This document shows, piece by piece, positions 12,201 to 31,610 of a DNA stretch of 64,000 bases; positions within the stretch are counted from its first letter, which is position 1, and every line of letters starts with the position of its first letter. Origin of the DNA: Trichoplax sp. H2. Its lineage: Eukaryota > Placozoa > Uniplacotomia > Trichoplacea. The position numbers and the translations under genes were made by a program. The notes under the pieces were generated by a model. That model saw only the letters and a list, made by a program, of their open reading frames with translations, ran no database searches and had not been told where the DNA came from. Where the stretch lies: assembly GCA_003344405.1 (NCBI GenBank), contig NOWV01000019.1:248001-312000 (forward strand), in the 5' to 3' direction.

Positions 12201-12364
12201 TTCAGCTGTCCTTCAACCGAAATTCGATTGCCTATCACCACCTTCTACACTTTTAATAAGCGCTTGTACAAACAGGAAGGTAGAAAAAGCTGCGGGCTGC
12301 TGTTGACCAAGACGACCACTTCTATCTTCCCTGATGAAGTGGACGTGTCCAATGTCCAACGTCC

Positions 12365-12480
12365 ATAGTACAGTACTTTACTGTACAGTGTACAGTACAC
12401 AGTACACTGGCGTGTGAGCTACCGCATTTTGCTTAATCATACTGTAAGACAAACAGTACGCGTACAACGATACACAGTAC
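12365..12480. repeat. GTAC/TACAGTAC palindrome cluster
   Basis: Overlapping runs of tacagtac, gtactgtac and cagtacac fill 12365-12411, with further copies to about 12480. The motif is its own near reverse complement, so it can fold back. Similar clusters occur at 39.5-40.1 kb and 43.86-44.0 kb. Confidence 0.75.
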
Positions 12481-12588
12481 AGTCCAAGTCTGCATTTTAA
12501 ATTTTCACTTACGTCATTCTACAGTCAGATTCAAGGCAGCCGGGTCACTCTGGTAGGGCTTGGTACTGTAACAAATTTGAGCGTAGAG

Positions 12589-12690
12589 GATTGACAGCGT
12601 TTCTATGCGTTTCTATACAGTTTTATATGGGAATGATTGACAGCGTTTCTATGCGTTTGTAGAGAGTTTTGTATGGGAATGATTGCTCAT
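12589..12690. repeat. 46 bp direct repeat, two copies
   Basis: The unit gattgacagcgtttctatgc...tatgggaat occurs twice in direct succession (about 12591 and 12636), with a few substitutions in the middle (tctatacagttttatat against tgtagagagttttgtat). It lies about 250 bp upstream of the ATE1 start codon. Confidence 0.8.
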
Positions 12691-12941
12691 CATTGGGCAC
12701 TCCACAATATCATACGCAACTGTACTCAGTGTACTACCGTACTTTGCACTGCAAACTACGATACAATGTCCTGTACTTGCATGGGTATATGGACATTGTC
12801 TGGCAGCTCCTTAAACCGGTAGTAGAATTCCTTCAGACCATAAGAATCTTACCACTAGGGTTGTGAAAAAAATTGTTTTTACTGTTCGTTGTCTCAATTT
12901 GAAAAGAACTTGAGCAGCCTCGACGAGTCAAGATTATCGCC

Positions 12942-18386
<5,445 letters not shown>

Positions 18387-20731
18387 CGTTAGGTCAACTC
18401 GAATATGATACTGCTCTTTGTGATGTCCGAAATACCAAATGTCAACTGTCCATTATTATTATAAAGTTATTGAACTGCTTCTTTTATCATTGGAAATAAT
18501 TTCCTAATTCTGTATTGTACATAAAGAGTGAGGATGTAGTCATGCATAATTAGGTAGTGGGTACCAATACTAACGTACATCTGTGTGTGAAGTACACGAT
18601 ATTTGTAAAAAATATTTATCTATCACTCTGTTGTAGTATTTACTAAAATTTTTTATGTTACTTTTGTTTGCATGGCATTTGGAATTGGGTGATAAAGCGC
18701 CTTATGTAGATAAAGTGTATTAAGCACACATAATATAATTGTGCTGTATTTTTCAAATTTTATTATTGGCGACGTTTACACGGCATCAATCTCATTTAGA
18801 ATGGTCTGGATTGTGTATAATTTTATCTCTTGACTGTTGTTTCAACGACAGGTTACTGGATAAATCTCAAAAAACTGTTAATTATATAATTTGGATGAAT
18901 TTTCTGTTTGTATGAGGCCGAGACTAGTGTATTTTTAAAGTACATGTATTTGTTCACGGTTTATAATTCCCCGATCTGGATGCTTTTATTTATAACTACT
19001 TTAACAATAAAATCTTAAAATCTTCTTTATATAATTTACCCTTATTTTATTAATTATATGTTGTGCAAAATTTATAACTACATGTTTCCGGATGAAGGCA
19101 TATGTTTTAACAAGATAAGCAGAAGTAGCGGTTTAGATGTACACAATTCTTATAGCATGAAGAATTGATAGGTAGAAATGAATATTTGCTACGTTGAAGT
19201 CCACCTATTCTGAAATAGTAGGGCAAGAAAGCTCTCGTGCAGTTCTCGCATGCAGAAAATTAGGAATAAAGCAGCCAACGAATGAAATTCTTCGTATTTA
19301 CCATGTAAATTTGATACTAACCACAAACGACTCTAATACTGTACTTTACTGCAGATGTATCATCGTAATATCCAGACTTAGTTGTGAATTCGGAATGATA
19401 ATTAAAATGAAGTTACTATAGTGCAAATATTATATCGAACTAATCAATCCATTGACAAAACGGCTAAAACTGTAGATCTATTGTAATTGATATTGTACTA
19501 GTTACAGTAATAATGCATATTAGATAGAGCTCTTTTCAATTCAGGTCAATCTTCAGTATTCAGTTATCTGTCTTTCAGTTGACAAAATCTACAGTCTCAT
19601 ATCGATGTGAAGTTATATGATAGATATTATCTGTCATTATTGAAGAACCGTATTAAGAAATAAACTTAAGTTATATCTATCACAAACTTTGCATTCAGGT
19701 AAAGGTAGTTCACCATTATAGGATTAAATGTAGAATGCTGTACAATAATCGGAGTACCTCATGAACTTTAGCAAGCTCAGTTGTATACGCATAAATTTTT
19801 TAGTCGTAACATTAAAGTTAACCCTTTCGTAGTGAGTTAAGTTAGCAGGTTCATTAAATACGAAATCGTTAGAGACTAGTATAAAATTTGCAACTAAAAT
19901 CTAAAATTGCTACAATTATATTTACATGACACATTCTGATTTCTAAATTGCGAAAAGATTTCATCTATAACTAAAATGATGACCTAAAAACTCTTTGATT
20001 TGGGGGTACAGATTAAATTTATGACATAGCTTGTTTGTATTTGATGTACACAACATCTGCCCCATTTATAGATTTACTGCACCAATGAAAAAGAAATATC
20101 AGCTTCTAGTTACCTAGTAGTGACCAGGTCAACTAAGCGTAACATTGAGCATATAGGTATTCAACTATGTGAAAATCTTAACACTTGAAATTGCTGATAT
20201 ACTTTTTTAATTAGAGGTGTCATCAAGTGGCCACCGATCGAGGGTACATAAATATATAATGCATATCTTTCAAAAAAAGAATTCCCTATTCGTGTCAAGT
20301 GATAAGAAAAATAATAGCAAAAGTAGCAACTTCAGCGTATCGACAAGAAAATTGCGTTCTAGAGGTATACAATCAAATCATCTAATTTTTAATTACGTAC
20401 TGTAGTTTCAATTTAATAGCTTTAATCGCAGTCATTACATTAATCTTAATAAAAATTAAATGCAAAAAAATAGAATTTTCGTTTACTAACGAAAAATAAC
20501 ACTGTAACAGATTGCCATGATTTATTTCAGTTCGAATAGTTATAGAACATTTCATACGAATTGTTGAATTAGTGTATATTGAAACTGCATAATATCTTAC
20601 ATGTATTCTTTTGCTTCCCATGACCAGTTTTTGTACATGAAATTATGACAAATTGACTAAATAGCTTTAAACATTTAACGATATGACATAACATTTACTA
20701 CATCCAATTTCGGTAATGTTACAGAAAACTA
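18387..20731. other. Intergenic region between convergent ATE1 and alsin
   Basis: Both flanking genes end here. No gene is supported. AATAAA hexamers near 19006 could serve ATE1. A 62-codon plus-strand frame at 20217-20405 is rich in Ser, Lys and Arg but matches nothing I know and has no exon partners. Confidence 0.5.
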
Positions 20732-23700
20732 CTATAGCTCTTCTGATTTGATCTGAAAATAACAAGCCTGTGCAAGTAATAATTAAGCAATAGAAAGTTA
20801 CATAGTTATCGAATAGCATTGCAATCTAGTAGCCCTATCTGAATAAGCATGTCTACGGTACTTGCTAAATAAATAATTAATGGCATCTTACAAATATGTA
20901 ATCACAAAATTACCTGTAATGTTGTAAACATCATATCTAGCTCCCCTAGTAGAACACTATCGTCAACCATATTTTGTATAAATAATATTTCTGATCCTAA
21001 CTGGCTTATTCTTTGACGAAATGATGTAAAACATAAACAGAAAGACTTATGAAATATATACAAGCCCTATCGATGTAAATTGCCTGAAAGGTCTTTAATA
21101 ACCTCGGTATTTAATATATAATCGTTTAAACTACTGGCTTACTCTGCCCTTACAACCACGAAATGAAATACCGGTAAAATATCATCCATTGCTTTTAAGG
21201 TTCCAGAATCATTCCAGAAAGTATCTACTGCCTACAGTCATCACAATAAATCAAGAAATCAATTACAGCTGTAGCATTAAAAGTTGTACATATCTGTTAA
21301 ATTAAAAAAATGCATCTTGTAACAAACATGGCCTACCTTAAATATTTCCGAAAAGCAGTCCTTAACGACTAGAAGCTTCTGCATTGGGCTAAATTTGGTA
21401 CTATTGCATAATAGTAAAACAGTAAGGGGCAATTTTAATTTTTATAGGGTATTGTGCTATCACTGCGATTATGATAATATTCCAGACATATTTTTACAGA
21501 AACTTCGAAACCATAGAGGACAAGTTGCAATAACTCCAACGTATAATAGTACCTAATTTGTTGCAAAGTAGAGATAGCATCTGTGTAATGTAGACAATTT
21601 TCGCATTCGTTTGGTTCTCCGTTCTCATCCTTTTCAGGAATTAACCTGAACTTTCTACGTTTAAATAAAACGTTAAATAGATCGTATTTTTTAGTGTGCA
21701 AAATGTGCATAACAATACTATACCTACTAGCAGCAAAAGATTCAATCAAGGTTTACTAACTTGTTTATTCCTAGCTTTCGCATTAAAATCAGGTCGGTGT
21801 ACTTTGCCAGTCGTCGTAACTTTCTTTTATAAGATTCTTCCTCTGTCTCATTGTTTAAAGCATACAAAGTGAACAAGGGAGGGTATATTCGGGGTAAAAT
21901 TAATGGATGCAATAGGCTAATACTGCTGACAGTTTCTTGTGCTTCTAAAAGTTGTGGGTCATCGTCGGAATTTGACACTGCTAACTCACCATCAACAGGT
22001 AGATCTGGAAATAGTATCCTGGATTATCAAAGAAATGAGTCATTTAATCAATCTATTGTTCTTATCGCCTTACGGCTATAAATAATACCTTAAACTCTCG
22101 TACAATCTCCTAATCATTGATTTAGCTTCACCAATAGCATGGGGTAATAATAAACGATGATTAGCAGCAATCCCTAAGTAGCTGTATCGGAAAGCTTCAA
22201 CTAAAGAGTCAACAAGCCTTCCCAGTGGATGAGTACCATCATCGAAGGCCTGTAATTGCATAAAAATTAAATGATTTAATTCTAGTTACAAGTACTCAGA
22301 AATGGTGCTTCAGTCAAATACTTTGCATTTGAAATACTTTAGTAATTACAAGATAGTTGCATAAACTTATACCATGTATAAGTAAGTACCTTTGATAAAT
22401 AATGCATTAAAGCCTGCAAGTCTGTTCCTTTTATATCTGGTGCAACTGTTAAATCAACATCAGAGTCTAAAATATCACTTCCAATGCTTTGAGATGATCG
22501 CGAAATTGGAAGTGCTGGTACTGCAGCTGGCTTATTCTTTAATTTCTCCATTCCGTCAGTAATGTTTTGCCAGGCACTTTTTGAATCGATTTTACCTCGA
22601 TGAGCACCAATTACCAAACGAAACTGTAAAAATAATGATTCCCACTTCTTATCAGGATTAACGGCGTAATTATTTTCTTCGGATGATAATTCAGAAGGGC
22701 TAATACAGTAGTGCATATAAACAAATAAGGTGTGTTATAATTGCAGATCTATTTTTTAAGTTTTAAGTGTTCCATTATATATACATAACTTATGTATTTT
22801 TATTGCAGTATCGACAAATCGTATATGAATCTAACAATAAGCCTTACCTCGGAAGCATATCATAAAATGATCTCTCGCTATCGAGATCAGACATATTTTG
22901 CTTGTAGAAGGATCCATTAATTTTAATGCTATTGCCCCATTTTCCGTTGAAAGATCCTTCAATGTAATTTCCATTGGGAAGTGTTAAAACACCCTAAAAG
23001 GACACATCAGAAAGAACAATCAATATAAGTACAGAAGCCAAAGAATAAAGATTGATAAATCAATAAATAACATTAAAGATCTTGGTTTAGAATGTAATCA
23101 TCAAAATCAGCTGTGTTACAGCTACCTTTCCACTCAATATAGCATCAGATGAAAATTCACCAACAAATTTAGTTTTATCATCAGTCAATAGAATTCCGTT
23201 ACCCTATAAAAGTTAGAACGTTATTAAGTTTAGAACAATAGTCCTATAAAGGTAGGTTTATCGGCAAGCTCCACCTAACAACTCACAACGAGTCGATCAT
23301 TGCTGAAAGAACCTGCGAGAAATATACCATCCAATGTTATTACAACACCTTCACCATGGCGAGTATCATTTGACCAAATGCCCATATATCTTTTACCCCT
23401 ATACACGTAATTCACAGGATTCGGATCTTTAAAGCTATGCAAAATATCATGCAATATATGATGTTGTACTGACTTGTGGTCATAGATTCCATATCCAGCT
23501 TTATTATCGCAAAGCCATTCACCAATGTAAAAACTACTATTTACGTTGGTAACAGTTCCTTGCTTCATAATGCCATGTCCATGTCGCATATCTTGATACC
23601 AGAAGCCATTGTATTCATCACCATTGGCGTATCTAATTTCGTATTAAGTAGAAATTTACGTTTATAATACGAACATAAAGGAGTTCTAAAAGTGCTTGCT

Positions 23701-26700
23701 TACTTCATTGTTCCATATCCGTATTTTCTTCCGGTTCGCCACTCACCAACGAAAACATCATTTTGGTTATGATTAGATAGCGTGGTATACTGTCCAAGTC
23801 TATCCAATTTTTAATTGGTTACAAATTATATAATTTATCTTATCAGCATAAGCTACTAGTTATTTATAAAAATATTTGATAGAAGCAACTGCCATAAATT
23901 GATGATCAGTGTTACACATTACCCATGAAATAAATTCTTTTTGAACTGTCCTATGTAAACACTACCATCATTCCATTTCATTTCACCACTATCATGGAAC
24001 AGAAAATAGAACAGTGAACTAAAGTTATGCTAAACGATATAATTTATGACAAAACTTAGATAAATTTATACACTTACTGTCCATGCAATTTTCCAGCAAA
24101 CCACCAACCTAAGTACTTTGCATCTTTATAATCTCCTGAATTAAACAAGTATTCAGCGTACCGATACTGAGGCAAAAGACTACCACTCTGTTGCTTTTTT
24201 TGTATTCTGGCGAAAAATATTATAAAGTAATACGTTAACGAACACACCCCACAAGAAAGTACTGATTTAATTGAGATTCCTACTTTGCGTATGGGCTGGA
24301 GGCGATACTGCTAAGTACTGCCTGCTTGATATTTCTTAACCATTCTGACTAGTAATCGTTTGTATCAGGAGGTAGAAACGTGAGATTTATACGCAAATCA
24401 AAGATTACATTGTTTAAATTCATTTCAAGAATTATGGATACTTAATGATAATATAATATACAAATACTCCAGTTTACCTTAGCTATGGATGATGATGCAC
24501 TCAGTTCCAGTGTTTCTTCAGGTGTTATCAGTGTGAAGATATTGCTGCTGCTGTTATAGACAATTGTGAATGGCATACGTTTAATTTCGATTTTATAGTT
24601 GTAACGAAACACTAAAAATGACTATCCAAAGTAATTCTTACTTAGCAGAGTTTGTATCTTCATCAGGATCGATCCAAAGCGTTGTTAAAGGGCATATGAA
24701 GCAGCTATTGGTCTAAGTTTTGTTAGTCGGTTAAAACTTAATACAATATCGGTATTAAATATTTCTTCCGACAACTGATATAAATTATCACTCACGTGGT
24801 GTCGTACAAAGACTCTATTAAAGAGAATAAAGTTATAATTTGTAAATCGTCCGGACTTAGAATATTGCAAAGGATTCTTTTTTGACGTGCTAAGAATTAG
24901 TCGAAGTTGTGGAATGCAAAGATGCTCCTAGAATTCAAAATCGTCATTAGTACAGAAAAAATTTCGTTAGCCACTACGACGAGATTTTAAAATTACATGA
25001 TACCCTTAGCTTTGGACTACACTCTCTCCAGAATTGTTTAGTTATTTCAGCTCTAGGGTATTCATCATGTAATGAATTAGATAACGATTGCCAACGTGAA
25101 GATAAGTTTCTAACAAGTTTAAGCATTTTCTTGGTCTACCATATTAAGCAAACAGAATTTTATCAATAACATACAATTCATTTTATGCTTGTACAAGTTG
25201 TATTTTAAATCGTTAAGAAATACTACATTAAGAATTGGTTATGACAAGTAATTAAGGGCTTAAAATTGTAACTTACAAAGTCGGAACTAGGAATAGTACT
25301 GAATTTTTGAATCAAGCCACTCAGAACCGCTATAACATACTTTAAGCGATTTAAGGGTAAATAAAGGAATTGCTCTAAAAGCGTTTCGTGTGATTTCGCA
25401 GTCTGAATTGAGTAAAAATTGATAAATATATGTAAATTTTATCCAGCTACGAAGTATAGTAGAATGTAAAACAACCATACTTCCTTGGAACCACCGGAAC
25501 GTGTATTTGGCGCATTTTTGGATTTTGGGGATAGGCTATATGAAAACATAGACATAGAGGAATCATTTTTATTAAAAGATTGTTGTAGATATTTTATGAG
25601 TAGAAAGGCCGAAATTAAAGCATGACAACTTCTGATTAAGAAATGAAAAGGTTCTACGCATCATAACTTTCGAATTTATCCTATATTAATTAGTTATATA
25701 AGCTAATTATTACCATTATTAATTGAGGTTAGTTACCTGCTGCCGAATAATGATTTAGGCATGTACTCAGACACGAAAGATTTTAATGAAGTGGAAAGTT
25801 CAGAGAGCGGCAATGTTTTGTAATAGTTATTGATGATTTTCCATAATTCACTACTTGCTGCTAGACTTATCTCGTTGGATTGCCTTCGAAGCAACAAAAA
25901 TTTATTAGTTCAAGATTTTTAGTACATTAACGCGATTCCTTGGAAAAGAAGGGATTTTTCCTTATACCTGTAATGCCAACTACTAAATAAATCTTTTACA
26001 TAATCGGATTACATAATAATTAATAACATTAAGTTAATATAAAATGTAGTACTCGTTATAATGATTAGTGTGATTCGTATAGCGCCTGCAAAATTATATA
26101 TTGAACTGAATTTAATTATTTTCTGTGTATTTGCAACAGTGTAGTATCGTTAAAGAATCATCATCATACCATGCTGAGTTTGCACATCGGGTTATAATAT
26201 CAACAGAGACAGCATCAAGAAATATCGTGGCATATCTAAGCAAATGTAGAGTGGTTTCTTAATCAATTACTGTACGATTTTTAAGTAGGCTAGGTTACAC
26301 AAGAATAGCTCACCTAATATAGATACTTAACAGTGAATTCCGCTCAAGAAATTTTAAATCTAAATTTAAATATTCCTGAGTAATTATAACTTTTTCTAAG
26401 TCATCACTAAATTCATCTATATGCGTCATCAAAATTTCAAAAGTTTCAAAGAGTTTTCTAAGGCAATTTCCACCAATAACACCCCTAATATTTTTCCAGT
26501 ACTCTACGTCGTATTGAACAATGAAAATTACTCTAAGAAATACATAAGTCTCATCAATGTTATATGTAAGCCAAAAGTTTTTAGTTGGTAACACTTTATA
26601 TCAGTATCGATACACTCAATATGCTATATAAAATCAGAAAATAATTACCGGTTTGCTTTATCGGTGATAGTATACTCTTTTTAGCTGTAGTAATCTGACA

Positions 26701-29676
26701 GTATAAAATTCTATCTTGAATCAATAATTCATGTAAGATTTTTCGGATATCATCGTTTTCATTTCTATGAGATATTTTAAGATATTTAAATTGTAAGATT
26801 TTTAAGATACAAATATTGACCTTGAACGAAAACATTTTCAATAAGTGCCTTAACAATCGGAACATTTCTGTTATCGATAATTATTTACAATTTTTTAAGT
26901 GATTTACCTTGCAGACACAAAACAGCTTTGACCATAATTACTAGCAATGGCGCATATATAATCCTATACAATTCAATTTTTTGAGATAAATCTTTAAAGT
27001 ACTTTGTAATAACATCTTATTCAGTCTAACCTCTTTTGGAACTGTAATATTAGCATAGGTGGTTTTCTTATCCCTAAAATTGACATCAACTTAAAACGTT
27101 AGTTGGAAGAGTCATTAATCTTGTACAGCTATCACTCATGCTGCTTCTATCTGCTGTCGCTACAAACTAATTGACTTGAGGTTTCTTCGATAAATGCAAA
27201 TTACGGTACAGTAGGTTGATTGATATAATTACACCTGCTATGATATCGTTGCTATGCCCTCAATTATTAGTATATACAGTTATACGTACGTTACAATATT
27301 ACCAATACGATAGATTTGATTTTGCTGATTAGCTGCAAATGTTAACAGGGATGTATTATCTTCTCCAGTTGCAACACCTGAAACTCTTTGATCGACTCCA
27401 ATCGAAAGCTAAAGGTGGCAGAAAGTCAAACATTACAGTTATAAAATTATGTTTCTACGCTTATTACTTCTAACTACGATCTTCATTCCGGCGAAGAATG
27501 TTGCTTTCAATGAACAATACAGTGAGATAAGTCGTACTCATGCAATTTTATCACGTCTAAAGTTTATACCTCAACTTGTCGAGGTATCAGTGATATTTCG
27601 CCAGAAACTCCTAACTGTCCATTTGAATTTCGTCCCCAAGCATAGAGCTAGAAGGAAAAGAATATAAAACATAGGTTCTTATTTCAACGTATAAGACTCG
27701 ACAACTGTAAATGATCAGTTCAGATCAGACTACGAATTCTAGATAAATAATTAGTCCATATTAATGGACATGTACAATTAATAATTGTCAACAGTAAGTG
27801 TTTGACTACTATTGCGATAGCCTTTTGATATTCACAACCTGGCAATCGCTAGTAAATGCAATAGAATGGTAACCACCAGCGGAAACTTGTTTGATAGCCA
27901 ATCCTTTCATAGATTCAATACAGCAAGGAATGTGTCTGTTGGAGGTGATAACAATGTTATGATAATTGTGAAGCTAGCATCAATCCATCCATTTAAATAA
28001 GTATATATTAGACATGTCTGTTGAATAGATATCACTATTGGGTAACGCCTGATGATGATGATGGATTAATGACGTGATAGTAATGATATAGCATAAACGA
28101 TGACTTTATATACGACCAGCAAGTCCTAGAGAGCTGCATGAAATTGTCATGATAACAAATAATAAATGATAAAAATTATAAATAACTGAGTAGTAGAAGC
28201 TCTTTTACGGTTACGAAATGCCACGATGTGATTGCTGGTCAATAAAATGCCTAAAGTGTATTAATTTATTTTTCAATTTACTACCACTATTATCATGGTT
28301 GATGTAGAGTATTAGTATCGACGCATCTGTTGACGGTGGTAATTACTGTAATTGGTTAATTACCACCTAATGAGATGTCTATAGCACAATAACTGAAGTA
28401 ATAGAATTACATAAGGTTTAAAATACTGTATGCTAGAAAATGGGTCATTTTCATTTCTACACTTCATGCAAGTCTACATGATAGGAATCAACATTGATTA
28501 CCTTAACATTACAGAATCCGTCATAAAATTACATCATGGGATGTCAATATTACATTATCCTTTCAATTTACTGATTTCTGAATACCTTGCTGTTTTATCG
28601 CCAAGACCTAATTGGCCATAGTTATTATTACCCCAAGTCCAAACTTGTGTAATTTGCTGGCTATAGGTAAAGGTAGAAGATCGTGGTTTAGGCGAAATCA
28701 GAATAAAATCTTCATTGGCGTCTGTACTGTCACTGTTCTCATTTAATGGTGTCAAGGTATAATCGACTGAATAAGTATCAGGTGGTGTTATGAAAGCAGG
28801 AAATGGATTAATATTACTACTGGATCCACTTCGAGAGGTTTTCCTTTTGCTTTCGATTGGAGTTGTATTTCGCGTTGCATTGAAGGTGGAATCGACTTTA
28901 TTATTCTTTCGATTAGGAGGGGTGATCTTGGAAGGAGTCACTGGTGGCGAATCGACATCATGGCGTCGATAGGATACAAGAATATTATGAAATAACCCAC
29001 AATCAACTTGAGTGACAAATTCATCGCTTAATTCATTAACACATAACGGCTTGGCATTGGTACTAGCGTCGTCATCGGCAAGACCATAATCACATCCTTG
29101 GCCCCATGTCCAGCATTGGCCATTGGAAGAAACGGTAATCGTATGCGCTTTGCCACAAGCAACTTGAACTAATTCAATACGTGACGGATGATCACCACCA
29201 CAACTGCATATCTGCAAATCCGAAGGAGAACAAACTGAAACTTGAACAGGTGCTTGATAGAATAAATCATCTCCCACACCACATTGACCTTGTGCATTAT
29301 CGCCCCAACTATACAACTGGCCGCCATCATTGATACAACAACTATGTTGACTGCCAGCAGCGATGAAGGTTACGTGCATTTGTCGAAAAAGAGGCAATAA
29401 AGTAAAGCATTTTCTATCGCTTAAATCATCCAAACCTAATTGACCATAATTATTATTACCAAGAGCGAAAATTTGACCATCATTGGTCAACATTAGCGTA
29501 TGCTTTTGGCCTAAACTAATTCTTTCAATTCGCCTTGAAGAACGGAAAGAGGCAACCAGTCGAGGCGATGGTAGTCTTGGCCAATGATCCCATCGATACA
29601 CTTTCATTTCATCGTTTTGTTCGCCTTCCTCGTAGACTTGATAGCATTCTTCTTGTTCACTATCATTCCCTTCCAT
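20732..29676 (-). CDS. ALS2: Alsin (ALS2) Rab5 guanine-nucleotide exchange factor, 29 exons
   Basis: Endosomal Rab5 GEF, also a Rac effector/GEF in vertebrates. Coding order: 29676-28586, 27935-27839, 27647-27570, 27408-27303, 27015-26908, 26867-26649, 26593-26314, 26235-26170, 25883-25737, 25535-25481, 25135-25004, 24927-24796, 24712-24642, 24550-24478, 24348-24284, 24206-24078, 23988-23923, 23799-23704, 23632-23287, 23203-23126, 22993-22848, 22699-22390, 22249-22089, 22018-21761, 21654-21553, 21400-21337, 21231-21143, 21004-20914, 20752-20732. All phases close; 1558 aa against 1657 in human. RCC1 repeats: FALGNNNYGQLGL, LYSWGDNAQGQCGVG, VWTWGNNNYGQLGLGD, LYAWGRNSNGQLGV. The DH region is diverged; the PH part has SGRFTNYNFILFN and CPLTTLWIDPDED. 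MORN repeats lie in exons 16-21. VPS9: HPLGRLVDSLV, LILPRIYPPLFTLYALNN and a C-terminus MMFTTLQ. Exons 5-8 are the least certain; one intron there would be only 55 bp. Confidence 0.93.
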
Positions 29677-29983
29677 CCCTTCAATCTTTTTTTCTCAAAG
29701 CTCACCCAATTTTACGCCAACATGATAGTAGAAAAAGCAAAATAACAACTCTGTGAAAAATTTCACTGGTCCGCCATAAAAGTCCAATGGTAGAATGAAA
29801 TCAACAAGGCCAAGGGCAACACTTAGCCTATGGGGCCTGGTGATGGTGTTCGATATAACCGGGTGTTGAATACTTTCCTATACTGTAGACTAGTGGGCTG
29901 GATGGCCTGGGCTATGGCAAAGCCGGTAGCGTCCAATATAGTGTATCGTACTGGTATGCTAGTATAGTGTATCAGTATAGGAT

Positions 29984-30870
29984 AGCTGTCTAAAGTGGGC
30001 TTTTGTAATGGACTATTCTACCTAGACCCTGGAGGGGAAATTGGCTCCAGCTGACGAAAGCCCTGCTGGCGCTGTTCTAGCTGCAACATTTCCTTGCAAG
30101 TGGCCAAGAATCGCCGGTTTTACGTCTTCGATCGATCATCTAGGTATGGAAACTGTTGATTTTATGACTTCTATGTATGTTATTCCATAGTCTACAGTAC
30201 TGTTTAGGATAGCAGTCTAAAGAAGGGTTTTGCAATGGACTATTCTACCTAGACCTTGGAGGGGAAATTGGCTCCAGCTGACAAAGCCTGCTGGTGCAGT
30301 TCTAGCTGCAACGTTTCCTTGTAAGTGGCCAAGAATCGCCGGTTTTGCGTCTTCGATCGATCATCTAGGTATGGAAACTGTTGATTTTATGACTTCTATG
30401 TATGTTATTCCATAGTCTACAGTACTGTTTAGGATAGCAGTCTAAAGAAGGGTTTTGTAATGGACTATTCTACCTAGACCCTGGAGAGGGGAATTGGCTC
30501 CAGCTGACGAAAGCCCCGCTGGTGCAGTTCTAGCTGCAACATTTCCTTGCAAGTGGCCAAGAATCGCCGGTTTTGCGTCTTCGATCGATCATCTAGGTAT
30601 GGAAACTGTTGATTTTATGACTTCTATGTATGTTATTCCATAGTCTACAGTACTGTTTAGGATAGCAGTCTAAAGAAGGGTTTTGCAATGGACTATTCTA
30701 CCTAGACCCTGGAGAGGGGAATTGGCTCCAGCTGACAAAGCCCCGCTGGCGCTGTTCTAGCTGCAACATTTCCTTGCAAGTGGCCAAGAATCACCGGTTT
30801 TGCGTCTTTGATCGATCATCTAAGTATGGAAACTGTTGATTTTATGACTTCAATGTATGTTATTCCATAG
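29984..30870. repeat. Tandem repeat, four copies of a ~227 bp unit
   Basis: Copies start near 29984, 30211, 30436 and 30664, at the phrase agc(a/t)gtctaaag. Each carries ggactattctacctagacc, ttggctccagctgac, aagtggccaagaatc, cttcgatcgatcatcta and ends with ttttatgactt-tatgtatgttattcca. Copies are about 95% alike by eye. A 61-codon frame inside copies 1-2 is an accident of the repeat. The unit is more GC-rich than the flanks. Confidence 0.93.
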
Positions 30871-31610
30871 TCAATTCTGAAATAGTGTCGTGCACTTCAG
30901 GGTGAATAAGAAGTAACATGCAAAACACTGCTATAAATCAATGAATTTGCATCATTGAATGAAGAGGAATAGCCATCAGCATAAACAAACATCATGCTAT
31001 GGATTTTCCCCTTCCATCAATCCGTTGTTGATGCAGGGACTTCTTAGAAAATGTTCTCTTACAAGTTCCTGTTGATGGCATGACTTGAAATGGGGATTTA
31101 TTCTACAGTCACTGCTGAAATGATGTCGAGAATTGGCATTGTATGCAGCAGTAGTATGCATGAATAGGTGACAAGAAAGCTTGCATATTTTCACTCGCTC
31201 TTGCGTTGTCCTGATGCATACCTTCACTTTTCGATCGGACTACTATAAGCCAATCAAATTCCATCACTCCATGGAGGGGAAATACAGTAAATACCATCGG
31301 CATAGAAAGCTTTCCAATGCAATTCGATAATGTTAAGCGTAGTGTTCTCTTCCATCAATTCTTCGTGTCGTTGATGTAGCGACTTGAAATGTGTGATAGC
31401 TAGTAATTATTAGCAATGCTGAAATGGTGTCGAAGATTGATATTGCAGTTCTTGCTGTATACTTGCATTTTTCAATCGGTCTACTGTAAATCAATGAAAT
31501 TCCATCATTCCATGAAGGGGAAATAGATACTATCAGCATAAAGAATGTTTTAATGCAACACGACATGATATTAATTTCCCCTTCAATAAATTCTTCGTGT
31601 TCTACACCAA
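30870..31610. repeat. Degenerate ~245 bp tandem repeat, about three copies
   Basis: A second array follows directly. Recurring landmarks are gctgaaatg(g/a)tgtcga, tttt(c)aatcgg-ctact-taa-ccaat, ttccatcattccatg(a)agggg, aatagccatcagcata and ttccccttc-atcaattcttcgtgt. Copies are diverged and partly truncated, so the period is approximate. Short antisense frames within it are repeat artefacts. Confidence 0.72.

Larger units (their letters stand above)
9244..12941. other. Intergenic region between the transposon and ATE1
   Basis: No gene is supported. The right end of the transposon should fall in its first few hundred bases. From about 11.4 kb on, base composition rises in GC and GTAC/TACAGTAC-type motifs appear. 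A 46-codon open stretch without ATG at about 11708-11842 (VDYVDLLLVDDEYPIGGYD) has no splice partners I can find. ATE1 promoter elements must lie at the right end, but no recognisable core promoter stands out. Confidence 0.5.

Noticed and set aside
20217-20405. Ser/Lys-rich 62-codon plus-strand frame
   Set aside because: No recognisable domain and no neighbouring exons that join in phase.
30230-30415. 61-codon frame and its repeats inside the 227 bp array
   Set aside because: Created by the repeat unit and interrupted or frameshifted in other copies.
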